64,000 bases of DNA from Salinispirillum sp. LH 10-3-1 (GCF_030643825.1 NZ_CP101717.1:2935673-2999672), one strand, 5' to 3'. Counted from the first letter of the stretch, positions 1 through 7,609 are shown. Notes: generated by a model from the sequence alone, not told the origin. A program made the numbers and translations.

Positions 1-537
1 CGACAAGGCTTCAGGGCTCAACGGCACCTCGGACATGACCATCGGCACGCCCTTAAAAAATACTGCCGCAACCAATGAAAGCATCAGCAATTGGCCCAAG
101 ACCAAAAACAACAGCGCTAGACCAAACTGCTTTTTGTTGCTCATACCCAGCAGCCAAACCAATAGAAAGCCGCAGCATGCATAGAGCGTTAAAATATCGC
201 CAACGAAGACCAAAAACCCGTGCAACAGCCCGAACAACAACAGCCAGCGTAACCTTGAAAACAGCCGAGCACGCGCCGGAAGATCTTTTGCTAAAGCACT
301 TTGATACTGAATATACAGCCCCACACCAAACAACAGGCTGAACATCGACATGAACCGGCTCTCAAATACCATGCTCTGCATTTGATACAGCGGCATTTCT
401 AAAGCAGACAGGCCCTCTCGCCAAAAGGGGCTGTAATAGGCTTCTATCGGCGTTGCCATCGCCATAATATTCATGAAAAGAATACCTAAAATGGCAACAC
501 CACGAATTAAATCCAAACTCTCTATGCGCTCCGACAT
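1..537 (-). CDS. DUF418 family membrane protein (partial, C-terminus off the left edge)
   Basis: Reads leftwards from an ATG at 537 and is still open at the window edge, so about 179 N-terminal residues are visible. It begins MSERIESLDLIRGVAILGIL, the typical start of YeiB/DUF418 membrane proteins, and continues with several hydrophobic helices and a segment around SRFMSMFSLLFGVGLYIQ that is a family hallmark. DUF418 proteins are polytopic inner-membrane proteins of unknown or transport-like function. The start is set by the conserved N-terminus. The C-terminal DUF418 domain lies outside the window. Confidence 0.8.
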   Translation of the reverse strand, partial: MSERIESLDLIRGVAILGILFMNIMAMATPIEAYYSPFWREGLSALEMPLYQMQSMVFESRFMSMFSLLFGVGLYIQYQSALAKDLPARARLFSRLRWLLLFGLLHGFLVFVGDILTLYACCGFLLVWLLGMSNKKQFGLALLFLVLGQLLMLSLVAAVFFKGVPMVMSEVPLSPEALS

Positions 538-598
538 TACGCTCTCCCTATTCGAATTTTAAGTATCATACGCCAGTACCATGGCGTAAATCCCTGAA

Positions 599-1249
599 TC
601 AGCTAAACAACGACTTGCCTTCCAAAATGACTCTACCCTCGCCGGCCGGCTTAACCGCACAGGCCACCAGCTTTTGCGCCAGTTGCTTGGCTTCAATAGG
701 GCGAATACTGGCGGGCATGATCGGTGCGATGGGCCCGAAAAGCTTTTGGCTGATGTGTTCCATTGGCCGCTGTGCATGTGGCCCCAACAACAAAGATGGT
801 CGCAGAATGTACAAGCTGCGTATTGGCAACTCATAGAGCGCATCTTCCAACGCACCTTTTACCCGGTTATAAAACACTTTGGATTGCGCATTCGCGCCCA
901 CCGCAGAAATTAAACACACCCGCAGGGTGCCGCGCTCCACCGCCCAGCGCGCCAACGCTAAGGGATAGTCGTAATCAATTTCTTGAAAGCGTGCCTGGCT
1001 ACCCGCCTGTTTGATGGTGGTGCCAAAGGCAATACACAGCACGTCCGGGGCTTCATCCACTTGACTGTTGAACACCGAAAAATCCGTAAAATCCGTCGCA
1101 ATAAATTCACTGTTACTCGGTGCTTGTTCCGGTAAACGACGACCGGGCAGCAATACTTTATCGAATTGCTCAGCTAAAAGAGGTAAAGCCGCAGACCCCA
1201 CAAGGCCAGTAGCGCCCATCAACATCGCGCTTGGTATTTTGGTGCTCAT
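599..1249 (-). CDS. NAD(P)-binding oxidoreductase, atypical SDR (HTATIP2-like)
   Basis: A 216-residue Rossmann protein. The dinucleotide-binding loop GATGLVG is at residues 12-18, near the N-terminus as in atypical short-chain dehydrogenase/NmrA-like proteins such as HTATIP2 and YbjT. Further segments (LCIAFGTTIKQAGS, LISAVGANAQSKVFYNRVKG) fit this group, with the YNRVK in the place of the YxxxK active-site motif. The ATG at 1249 follows an AGGAAAGG ribosome site. The substrate is unknown. It is separated from the DUF418 gene by a short gap holding a 7-bp inverted repeat (569-588). Confidence 0.75.
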   Translation of the reverse strand: MSTKIPSAMLMGATGLVGSAALPLLAEQFDKVLLPGRRLPEQAPSNSEFIATDFTDFSVFNSQVDEAPDVLCIAFGTTIKQAGSQARFQEIDYDYPLALARWAVERGTLRVCLISAVGANAQSKVFYNRVKGALEDALYELPIRSLYILRPSLLLGPHAQRPMEHISQKLFGPIAPIMPASIRPIEAKQLAQKLVACAVKPAGEGRVILEGKSLFS

Positions 1250-1494
1250 ATCGCCTTTCCTCTAGGAACGCTCACAGTTTCTTCAATAACCCTTTGTTCC
1301 GCATAATATGCTGATAGTCCCACTGAATTTCTGGTGCTTTCGAAAGCATCGTATCACGTCGGCTTAGTTAACCTCAGCAACGCCATTGTAGAACACAGAG
1401 GCGTGTTTGAACTCCAGTTTCTGCTGCGCGTTATATGTCACGATCTCCGGTGTATGTCAGTTTGCCTTTAAAACTGGCTTAGTTTGCTCTCGGT

Positions 1495-1956
1495 TCAAGC
1501 ATCCAAACGCAGCTCCATAAAAACGCTATAGGGATCTTCTTTATAAGATCCAAAGGGACCGCAATAGGAAAAGCCGTGTTTCAAATAGAGCGCTCGGGCA
1601 GGTTCGAAGAATGGCATTGAGCCCGTCTCAAGGCTCAACAAGCTGTATTGCCTGCTCTTCGCCTCCTGCACAATATGGCTGACCAATTTCGAGCCATAAC
1701 CTTGGCCTCTTACCGAAGCACTCACCCGCATAGATTTCAATTCACCGAGACCGACGCCCAGCTCTTTAAGCGCAGCACAACCCACCAACTGTTCACCGTC
1801 GTAAAGGCTCCAAAATGTGATCTCCGGAGCGCGCAAGCCGTCTAAATCCAGCGCATGCTTGCTTTCCGGTGGCGATATAGACCTCATATCGTTGATATGC
1901 TGCTGTAGGAATTCGGCGATGTCTGCGCCGTCAAGATTATCGATGCGTATGTCCAT
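1495..1956 (-). CDS. GNAT family N-acetyltransferase
   Basis: A 153-residue single-domain acetyltransferase. The acetyl-CoA binding motif A is visible as MRVSASVRGQGYGSKLV (RGQGYG pyrophosphate loop), preceded by a beta strand GLGELKSMRV and followed by LYLKHGFSYCGPFGSY, typical of the YsnE-like branch. The acceptor substrate cannot be told from sequence. The start at 1956 has an AAGGAAA site 8 bases upstream. It stands alone between two small unrelated genes in the accessory part of the window. Confidence 0.85.
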   Translation of the reverse strand: MDIRIDNLDGADIAEFLQQHINDMRSISPPESKHALDLDGLRAPEITFWSLYDGEQLVGCAALKELGVGLGELKSMRVSASVRGQGYGSKLVSHIVQEAKSRQYSLLSLETGSMPFFEPARALYLKHGFSYCGPFGSYKEDPYSVFMELRLDA

Positions 1957-2135
1957 TGGTCATTTCCTTTTTGGGATTAAATTGATCGTATTAGGCTGCT
2001 GAAAATGACCGCGTAATACGGTGGTTCGGGTGTTTGTGCAATCTCAGACATAGAGGCCTCTGGTTTATCCGGCGACTAACGGGGTCGCGCACTGATTCGA
2101 CTTGTTTGATCCTACTAGCGATCTTAATTTGATCA

Positions 2136-2654
2136 CTACTTCGACCGAATATCATTTAAAAACGCTTTAATGGCGCGTGGCGACCGCAAGTGATAAACGC
2201 TCTTCGAATTCCGTGAGTCAGAAACAAGCTTTCTGTATGCCGGAGTCAATTTGGTATGGCACAGCCAAAGAACCCGGTAGCTGTTGAGTGTTCCTTTCAG
2301 TATTGGACTGTTCTCAGGCCAGCCTTCAGGGTTTACAAACGAGCCCTTGAGCAACCGTTTGGTTACCCACAATCCATGGGTGAGTAACGGCAGATCGATG
2401 AATATTAGCGTATCGGCAGCAGCAAAACGCTCCCATGCGGATGGGACACAACCAAACCCGTCGATGATCCACGCCTCTTGGCTCAGAAGATCAGAATGTG
2501 TGCGAAGGTATTCCGTATGAGGCACTTCCTTACCGCCTGCCTGATACTTTATCTTGTCTAAAGAGTATAGCGGCAGCTTAGCAGCTTCAGCCAACTGCTT
2601 AGCCAGAGTCGACTTACCGCCTCCCGCATTTCCAAATATCGCTACTTTTTGCAT
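2136..2654 (-). CDS. P-loop nucleotide kinase-like protein (FlaR/topology-modulation type)
   Basis: A 172-residue protein starting MQKVAIFGNAGGGKSTLAKQ, with the Walker A loop GNAGGGKST at residues 8-16, followed by LYSLDKIKY and later WIIDGFG, as in adenylate-kinase-like P-loop proteins annotated as FlaR or DNA topology modulation protein. I chose the ATG at 2654 because AAAGGAGG lies just upstream and the P-loop then sits at the usual distance. The longer open frame to 2825 runs through a terminator and has no family support. The true substrate is unknown. Confidence 0.8.
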   Translation of the reverse strand: MQKVAIFGNAGGGKSTLAKQLAEAAKLPLYSLDKIKYQAGGKEVPHTEYLRTHSDLLSQEAWIIDGFGCVPSAWERFAAADTLIFIDLPLLTHGLWVTKRLLKGSFVNPEGWPENSPILKGTLNSYRVLWLCHTKLTPAYRKLVSDSRNSKSVYHLRSPRAIKAFLNDIRSK

Positions 2655-2694
2655 GCTGCCTCCTTTGGCGTTAACTAAAACCCAGGAAGCAGAC

Positions 2695-2720
2695 AACAAA
2701 AACCCGCCTCTTGGGCGGGT
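2695..2720 (-). terminator. Rho-independent terminator for the RDD-side transcript
   Basis: Read on the minus strand, ACCCGCC pairs with GGCGGGT around a five-base loop and is followed by TTTTTGTT. It lies downstream of the RDD gene and acetyltransferase remnant and upstream of the P-loop gene, so it probably separates the two transcripts. Confidence 0.75.
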
Positions 2721-2850
2721 ATAACGAACAACAGTCGTGTCAAAACCCACCATTCCTATGGAATGATGAGAATAATTCGAGAGTGCTGGAGCGAAAGGTC
2801 TGTGTTCATAATTTGATCTTCCCAAACAGGATACGCCAAGTCAACGTTGT

Positions 2851-3036
2851 TCAACGTGCCACGGGTATATCAAAATGCAGTACATCTTCGCGTTCGCCCA
2901 TTGAGCTGTACAGCGCAATAGCAGGCTGGTCGTCTTCGTCGGTATCGGCCTGCACAAAGATCACATAAGCACCGCGCTCAGCACCTAAGTTTTGCAACTT
3001 GCCAATCAGTCCGCGCGCTATGCCTTGGCTAGATGA
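2851..3036 (-). pseudogene. Truncated aminoglycoside 3-N-acetyltransferase (AAC(3)-I)-like remnant
   Basis: An open stretch of 61 codons ending in TGA at 2851. It reads GIARGLIGKLQNLGAE, RGAYVIFVQADT, then DQPAIALYSSMGEREDVLHF and DIPVAR. This closely follows the C-terminal half of AAC(3)-I gentamicin acetyltransferases (GIATALI..., GAYVIYVQAD, PAVALYTKLG, EEVMHFDI). Roughly the first 90 residues are missing and there is no start codon or ribosome site. It directly follows, in the same frame, the TAG stop of the RDD gene. A broken gene is the best reading. Function is not expected unless the TAG is read through. Confidence 0.65.
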
Positions 3037-3480
3037 CTAGTGGGAATCTCGCACAACCACTGTGCCGGACATTTTGTCGTGCCATGTTTGGTTACGGTCG
3101 TCCCACAGCATCCAGAAATACCCCAGAAGTAGTGGAATGGCTGAGACAATGTAACCAACGTAGCGAATGACAAACTGCTGTACAGTGGGTCGACCACCGG
3201 TTCTGGCGCATACAATACGCGCACTGACCGCCATTTTTCCGGGCGTGGCCTGTTTCTTCACCCAAAACAACATAATCGCCACAAAGGGAAATACCCAATT
3301 GATCAATATGTCCGCAAAGCCATATACCGACCGCTCGTCAATCCAATAGTCTTTACCATAGATCATCATAAGAAGCGGAAAGGAAATCAGAAAAAACAGA
3401 ATTCCGTCCAATATACTGGCCCATAAACGAGCGCCAAAGGAAGCATATTGCGTAGGGGTATCCACAGATTGACTTGTCAT
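3037..3480 (-). CDS. RDD family membrane protein
   Basis: A 147-residue protein with three or four hydrophobic helices and RDD-family landmarks: FGARLWASILDGILFF near residue 15 (R and D of the name motif), ATPGKMAVSARIV, and the C-terminal block WMLWDDRNQTWHDKMSGTVVV. RDD proteins are small inner-membrane proteins of uncertain role, some linked to Na+/H+ antiport. The ATG at 3480 follows AAAGGAG. Its TAG stop is followed in frame by the AAC(3)-I-like remnant. Confidence 0.88.
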   Translation of the reverse strand: MTSQSVDTPTQYASFGARLWASILDGILFFLISFPLLMMIYGKDYWIDERSVYGFADILINWVFPFVAIMLFWVKKQATPGKMAVSARIVCARTGGRPTVQQFVIRYVGYIVSAIPLLLGYFWMLWDDRNQTWHDKMSGTVVVRDSH

Positions 3481-3634
3481 ACTAAAACTCCTTTAAATTT
3501 GCCGTACCAGACCTTCGGTATCGGATCGTAAAATGACACCCGCAAGACAGTTGCAGGCGAACGCGAAGATAATGCACGATGTAAGCGCCGTCAAATTCTG
3601 TTTAGGGAGTATGGTCACCGATGACTTTGTTTTG

Positions 3635-3970
3635 CTATACACCGCAGGGCTTGAGCGCAAAAATGAAAAGCCCAAACCAAATATTTGCCGTAAGAATTAG
3701 CAACTTTATAGCGGCGCGAGCAAACGCCGGAATGTCCCGAAACCAGTACAAATAACCAATAACCACCCACTGCACAACAAGCCACAAGACCGAGACGTAG
3801 AGAGTGCCTTTGTGGCAAGCCGTCTCGGGCAGTGTGAAATAAGCGTACCACCAAGCCAACACAGCACCCGTAGACAAAACAGCGAGCGCTAAACAAGACA
3901 GCAAATTACGCCATGGCGGATAATCGGTACTTAAAAGCTTTTCTCTGTATTCCCTGAAGTTGTCAGCCAT
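3635..3970 (-). CDS. Small membrane protein of unknown function
   Basis: 111 residues with a short charged N-terminus (MADNFREYREKLL) and three predicted membrane helices: LLSCLALAVLSTGAVLAWWY, VSVLWLVVQWVVIGYLYWF, and AIKLLILTANIWFGLFIFAL. The ATG at 3970 has a GGAGAAAG site. I recognise no family. Hydrophobic segment length and spacing support a real protein rather than a chance frame. Confidence 0.65.
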   Translation of the reverse strand: MADNFREYREKLLSTDYPPWRNLLSCLALAVLSTGAVLAWWYAYFTLPETACHKGTLYVSVLWLVVQWVVIGYLYWFRDIPAFARAAIKLLILTANIWFGLFIFALKPCGV

Positions 3971-4045
3971 GCACTTTCTCCGCGCGAACTGTCGGTAAGC
4001 CCGCCTTAACAGCAGTTGCCAATGGCGACGAACTGCTGCGTTGTG

Positions 4046-4741
4046 TTAAATCCCACCCAAGGCAAGCTGAACCGCCTGCTCGGCGTGTATTTCTGTCGTA
4101 TCATAAAGTTTGATGTCTGTATCTGAACTTTGGATCAAAAGACCTATCTCCGTGCACCCTAAGATTACCCCTTGCGCGCCGCGTTCAGCCAATGATGCAA
4201 CAACATCCAAATACACGGCTTTTGAATCAGGCGTAACCACACCCCGGCACAACTCATTGTATATCACCGAATGGATACACTCTCTTTGCGGCTCATCGGG
4301 CACCACAACCTGAATACCATGATCCTGCAGACGACCAAGATAAAACGCCTGCTCCATCGTGAACTTCGTCCCCAGCAACCCAACACAGGTTATACCATCC
4401 TCTTTGAGCACATTGGCGGTGGCATCTGCAATGTGAAGCAAGGGAATGCTGACTGCGCGCTCAATGTCGGGGGCGACCTTGTGCATGGTGTTCGTACAAA
4501 GCACCAAAAAATCGGCACCGGCAGACTCAACCGACCGACCCACAGACGCCAATATTTCCGCCGTTGCTGCCCAATCACCTTTATGCTGTAACGCCTCAAT
4601 TTCCGCAAAATCAACACTGTAGAGAACGATCTTTGCCGAATGGAGCCCACCAAGTTCGTCTCTTACTTTCTGGTTGATGAGTCGATAATACGTCTGCGTA
4701 GACTCCCAACTCATTCCGCCTATCAGGCCTATCGTTTTCAA
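4046..4741 (-). CDS. Aspartate/glutamate racemase family protein
   Basis: A 231-residue cofactor-independent racemase of the Asp/Glu/hydantoin racemase family. It starts LKTIGLIGGMSWESTQTYY; the two catalytic cysteines are in LVLCTNTMHK (about residue 84) and VILGCTEIGLL (about residue 195). The family interconverts L and D amino acids, commonly aspartate. I chose the TTG at 4741 because GGAGG lies six bases upstream and the protein then begins exactly where the family does. The longer frame to 4804 adds an unrelated tail. The stop TAA is within a possible degenerate attC-like palindrome (see findings). Confidence 0.85.
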   Translation of the reverse strand: MKTIGLIGGMSWESTQTYYRLINQKVRDELGGLHSAKIVLYSVDFAEIEALQHKGDWAATAEILASVGRSVESAGADFLVLCTNTMHKVAPDIERAVSIPLLHIADATANVLKEDGITCVGLLGTKFTMEQAFYLGRLQDHGIQVVVPDEPQRECIHSVIYNELCRGVVTPDSKAVYLDVVASLAERGAQGVILGCTEIGLLIQSSDTDIKLYDTTEIHAEQAVQLALGGI

Positions 4742-5052
4742 TGGCAACCTCCGCGCTGTCGTTGTTGTGCAGGCACTTCTTACTGGCTTACTCGACTCAC
4801 CCACGAAGCTCGCCCTTCGGGGCTAGATAAAACTGTGCAAATTAATTACGACTCACTCATCAACACGCAATGCATTGCAGGAAGCATACCTCGAACCTTG
4901 ATTAAAGTACTGAACTATGGCTGAGCTAAAGCACACATTAGGACTTGTTAAAAAGATATCCCCTCTAGTAATGCTTTTAAGTGGGGCACACGCCATTGTA
5001 AATAGAGCCGACGAGAGGAACAAAGAATAGGAAAGTGGTCTGGTGACCTGGA
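4742..5052. other. Intergenic stretch without a recognisable gene
   Basis: 311 bases between the racemase and the LprI-like gene. No reading frame here has a ribosome site or family resemblance. It contains a short GC-rich hairpin near 4808-4828 (CTCGCCC...GGGGCT) and is otherwise AT-richer. It probably holds the racemase promoter on the minus strand, but I cannot place the boxes with confidence. Confidence 0.4.
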
Positions 5053-5493
5053 CTAATGAGTTTTTCCGCCCAAGTCACGGCTGACCCCAGGTTCAGGCAG
5101 CACCGGTGGTGTGCTGTCCATGTACGTTAGGAAGTGCCGCCAAATTTCATGCGTTCTTTGCTGGGTCAATGCCGTTTGGCAGGAAATACCCATGACGCCC
5201 CGAATAGTGCCGTCACGCCACTGAGTGTACACAGAGTCGCAATGCGATGTCCTATACGCCGCCCACGCTTTTTGCGCGGTCTTAATCGCAGCGATCAGTT
5301 CAGGGTCGTAGCCGTTGTGCTGGTAACTGGCTTCTAGGTAATGCTCCATTTCAGACTCGGCCAGATAGAGCTCTTCGAGGGCGCACTGGTTGATGTCCAT
5401 GGTAGAAATGGCTCTTTCGCAATCGAGCGCGTCGTCCGTGGCAAGTGCGGTGAGTGATAACGCAGTAAGTGCGATGGCAAAGAATTTATTCAC
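5053..5493 (-). CDS. LprI-like (DUF1311) lysozyme-inhibitor-type periplasmic protein
   Basis: A 146-residue secreted protein. The signal peptide VNKFFAIALTALSLTALA is followed by DALDCERAISTMDINQCALEELYLAESEM, the cysteine-containing DUF1311/LprI signature (short C...A..QxxxNxC block), and AAIKTAQKAWAAYRTSHCDSVY, its second half with paired cysteines. Family members include lysozyme inhibitors. The GTG at 5493 is preferred because an AGG site precedes it and the signal peptide starts there; an upstream in-frame ATG at 5535 adds an unrelated tail. Confidence 0.8.
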   Translation of the reverse strand: MNKFFAIALTALSLTALATDDALDCERAISTMDINQCALEELYLAESEMEHYLEASYQHNGYDPELIAAIKTAQKAWAAYRTSHCDSVYTQWRDGTIRGVMGISCQTALTQQRTHEIWRHFLTYMDSTPPVLPEPGVSRDLGGKTH

Positions 5494-5548
5494 AGAAACC
5501 TCAGCAATTAAAAGGCGCGTGGTTGCGTAATTCAAAGGGAGCTGGCAG

Positions 5549-6028
5549 TTAACTGCGTAACTTTGTTAGCAGCTTAGCCCAAGCGGGTGCCCGCATGACC
5601 AAAGCCAATCCTAAGGCACCTTTTAGCAACAACCCTAACGCTGGCATCGCACTCTTCCACCATTCCATACCCATGGGTACGGAGAAAACGACATGGCGCG
5701 GAAGATACGCAAGCGCCGTCACCAGAAAGTACACCCCGAGGATTTGCAACACAAAGGCTTGTGTTCCTTGCGGGAGTGGTTGCTGATCGTCTTCGCCAAT
5801 GCTGCTCAGTACGTTGCCCGACAGGCGCCAAAGCAGCCATATAGCCAGTATTCCCAGACCAAAGAAAGCTAAGAAAAACACAGGGTACAGGCTGTGCTCA
5901 GCGAGGCCAGTCAGTGCGGTGATAACAGCAACAAATTGGGCGCTATTGACAATCAGTTGGGCGAGTAGCCAGAGGGCGAATACGCGTAAAGCGAGTGCGG
6001 TGAGGGTTTTGCGTGGCGGTTTCGACAC
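5549..6028 (-). CDS. Four-helix membrane protein of unknown function
   Basis: 159 residues with four hydrophobic segments (around residues 14-38, 45-68, 88-108 and 124-146) and short charged loops; the N-terminus MSKPPRKTLTALALRVFALW is positively charged, suggesting it faces the cytoplasm. It starts at GTG 6028 with AAGGAGAG about eight bases upstream. That ribosome site lies inside the end of the IS3 orfA remnant, so the IS junction falls right at this gene's 5' end. No family recognised. Confidence 0.65.
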   Translation of the reverse strand: MSKPPRKTLTALALRVFALWLLAQLIVNSAQFVAVITALTGLAEHSLYPVFFLAFFGLGILAIWLLWRLSGNVLSSIGEDDQQPLPQGTQAFVLQILGVYFLVTALAYLPRHVVFSVPMGMEWWKSAMPALGLLLKGALGLALVMRAPAWAKLLTKLRS

Positions 6029-6031
6029 TTC

Positions 6032-6226
6032 TTATGCTCTCCTTGAAGGACGTAACAGCCCTTCTCGATATTCTTTGCGCCATCGTGACAGCATGAACGG
6101 ATGAATGTCCATGGCGAGCGCAACGTCTTTGATCAGCACGTCTGGGTCAAAGGTCATTTCGACGGACTTGCGCTTAAATTCTAGGCTGTATTTCTGTGTC
6201 TTCTTGGCTAAATTGGACTTGGGCAT
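6032..6226 (-). pseudogene. IS3-family transposase OrfA, C-terminally truncated
   Basis: 64 residues beginning MPKSNLAKKTQKYSLEFKRK and containing the OrfA helix-turn-helix SVEMTFDPDVLIKDVALAMDIHPFMLSRWRKEYREG. Intact OrfA proteins are around 90-100 residues and continue with a leucine zipper, which is absent; the last residues (LLRPSRRA) are read from flanking DNA. No orfB/integrase follows. The ATG at 6226 has a GAGGTG site. It is the first part of an IS element whose remainder is lost. Confidence 0.8.
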
Positions 6227-6276
6227 GGTGCACCTCTTCAGTTTAAAGAGGCGTCCGTTTTAATGGGGCAAGATCA
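6035..6276 (-). mobile_element. Left-end fragment of an IS3-family insertion sequence
   Basis: The outer end is read on the minus strand from 6276 as TGATCTTGCCCC followed by ATTAAAACGGACGCC, a TG-starting inverted end of the type found in IS3-family elements, then the 5' leader and orfA. The element stops within orfA, near 6035-6060. The outer end cuts an integron attC site (6277-6303), so the IS landed in the attC and was later deleted. The exact inner junction is inferred. Confidence 0.65.
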
Positions 6277-6303
6277 GGAGCGAGTTTAATTGCTTTGTTA
6301 GCC
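6277..6303 (-). other. attC site of cassette 1, truncated by the IS
   Basis: On the minus strand it reads GGCTAACAAAGC, the left half of an attC: a core ending in AAC, the stop codon of the cassette gene in the core, then the start of the arm. The core GGCTAAC is the exact complement of the first bases of the same cassette (GTTAGCC at 6773-6767), as expected for a real cassette. The right half is replaced by the IS end. Confidence 0.7.
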
Positions 6304-6756
6304 GTCACTAGCCTTTCTCCGATATGAGAAAGTAGAGGGCTCAAGTCTAAAAAGTATATCGGACAAGCGGATTCCGTGGGAAAGATCGTCTCTACCCAAG
6401 CTTTCACGCATTGCCCTACACAGCCTGGTGTAAGCGAGGATCTCCTGCTCCTTCTCAAGCGTACCACCTTGCAGCCAAAAGCTTTCCAAGGCTTCCACTA
6501 CGCCCGCATCGGCACATACGCAGATCCGCGATTTTGCATCATTGAGAGCTCCAAGCTCAGCAATCTCATCTTGTATTCTCCCGGATCTTCTAGCAGAAAC
6601 TAAGAGTGAAGTGGCTTTTAAAAAGTCTGTATAAGCATCCAATCGCATTTTTGCCAACTCATCGTTGCGGCTCTTTTTCTCGGACAAAACATGCCCGAAG
6701 ACTGCTCCTATCAGTCCTGTAATCAGGGAAAGTATTGCTGCTAAGGTAATTGTCAT
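6298..6756 (-). CDS. Cassette-encoded membrane-anchored protein of unknown function
   Basis: 152 residues: an N-terminal membrane helix (TLAAILSLITGLIGAVFGHVL, residues 3-23) followed by a cytoplasmic, mostly helical domain (SEKKSRNDELAKMRLDAYTDF onwards) with no enzymatic motif. The ATG at 6756 follows AAAGGA and lies 16 bases inside cassette 1; the stop TAA is within the attC core. Small proteins with one helix and a DAYxxFL-type helical domain are common in integrons and defence neighbourhoods, but I know of no assigned function. Confidence 0.75.
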   Translation of the reverse strand: MTITLAAILSLITGLIGAVFGHVLSEKKSRNDELAKMRLDAYTDFLKATSLLVSARRSGRIQDEIAELGALNDAKSRICVCADAGVVEALESFWLQGGTLEKEQEILAYTRLCRAMRESLGRDDLSHGIRLSDILFRLEPSTFSYRRKASDG

Positions 6757-6766
6757 AGAGTCCTTT

Positions 6767-6826
6767 GGCTAACGCCCGCGTAAAGCGCGCGAGGAACGAG
6801 CGTCGCCTTCAACGCGCTTGTTACGT
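6767..6826 (-). other. attC recombination site of cassette 2
   Basis: 60 bases. On the minus strand: left core ACGTAAC, perfect arms AAGCGCG and CGCGCTT around a 22-base spacer, then GCGGGC and right core GTTAGCC. The right end GCGGGCGTTA resembles Vibrio-type repeats. The TAA stop of the Abi_C gene falls in the left core. Confidence 0.85.
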
Positions 6827-7585
6827 TTTATTACTGTGGCGTTCATTCCAGCTGCTCACAAGAAAGATTGCCATAGAACCAGCAAGATTTACGGCCAATT
6901 CTGCATGACGTGGAGAAGGCTTTGCTCTGATTTTACCTTGGCCATGTGCATCTCCAAGCCGATTTCGGAGAGTACCTAACCCACCTACTATCGCAGAACA
7001 GCCACCAAGTATTTGCTTGAAAATTGCCTCATTATGTTGATCTGGCGAAAGATTAAGCTCTTTTGCAACGAGCTTATATAGCTCGTGAATCTCAATCTTT
7101 TTGGAGTTGTAGGGTACTTTTTGTATATCAAGAATATGCTTGCACACGGTTTCCAATAGGCTTCTCGCTGCTGTAATAGCCCCTTCAGGGTCGTTTGCCC
7201 TACGACCCAGAGCTTTTTCCCATGCTGCATGAACACCTTCTTCATCAAAGGTTTTCAACGCATCAGAAATAGAGGTGTCTGCCGGAGCGACATTTTTACC
7301 TTCTAGACTATCAAGTAAGGGCTGGAACTCTGTATATATAAAGTCTCTTCTCTCTTGGTATTTTTTAAACTCATACTTAATGAACTGCCAGAACTGATTC
7401 AAATCTCGATTTGTTCGGACGAATCCAGGCATTAATTGCTTTATAGAAGCCTTTTCGAGCAGCAGTTGACGAAGCAACTGATAGTCACCTGGACTTGGTG
7501 TTTCACCTGTAGCTCTCGCGATTAATATGTTCTGCAAACACACCGCTCGCTCATAATCAGTTTCTAGCTCTTGAATTACATCCAT
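6821..7585 (-). CDS. Abortive infection family protein (Abi_C domain), candidate HEPN-type RNase
   Basis: 254 residues in two parts. The N-terminal helical region (about 1-95) contains LMPGFVRTNRDLNQFWQFIK and YQERRDFIYTEFQPLLDSLE. The C-terminal half (about 115-250) matches the Abi_C family: GAITAARSLLETVCKHIL, HELYKLVAKELNLSPDQHNE, then RNRLGDAHGQG and HAELAVNLAGSMAIFLVSSW. RNRLGDAH at 207-214 fits an R-x4-6-H motif as in HEPN ribonucleases, which would suit growth arrest on infection; that activity is inference. It is the second cassette, ATG at 7585, with only a weak ribosome site (AGAGAAG). Base composition is AT-rich compared with the core genes. Confidence 0.82.
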   Translation of the reverse strand: MDVIQELETDYERAVCLQNILIARATGETPSPGDYQLLRQLLLEKASIKQLMPGFVRTNRDLNQFWQFIKYEFKKYQERRDFIYTEFQPLLDSLEGKNVAPADTSISDALKTFDEEGVHAAWEKALGRRANDPEGAITAARSLLETVCKHILDIQKVPYNSKKIEIHELYKLVAKELNLSPDQHNEAIFKQILGGCSAIVGGLGTLRNRLGDAHGQGKIRAKPSPRHAELAVNLAGSMAIFLVSSWNERHSNKT

Positions 7586-7609
7586 TCGTCAGTGCTTCTC
7601 TATTCGGAA

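Noticed and set aside
2655-2825. N-terminal extension of the P-loop gene
   Set aside because: It crosses a terminator hairpin, and the AAAGGAGG site marks ATG 2654.
5541-5580. GCTAACAAAGTTACGC near the stop of the four-helix membrane gene as an attC
   Set aside because: The motif lies within the coding end and lacks a matching right core and hairpin.
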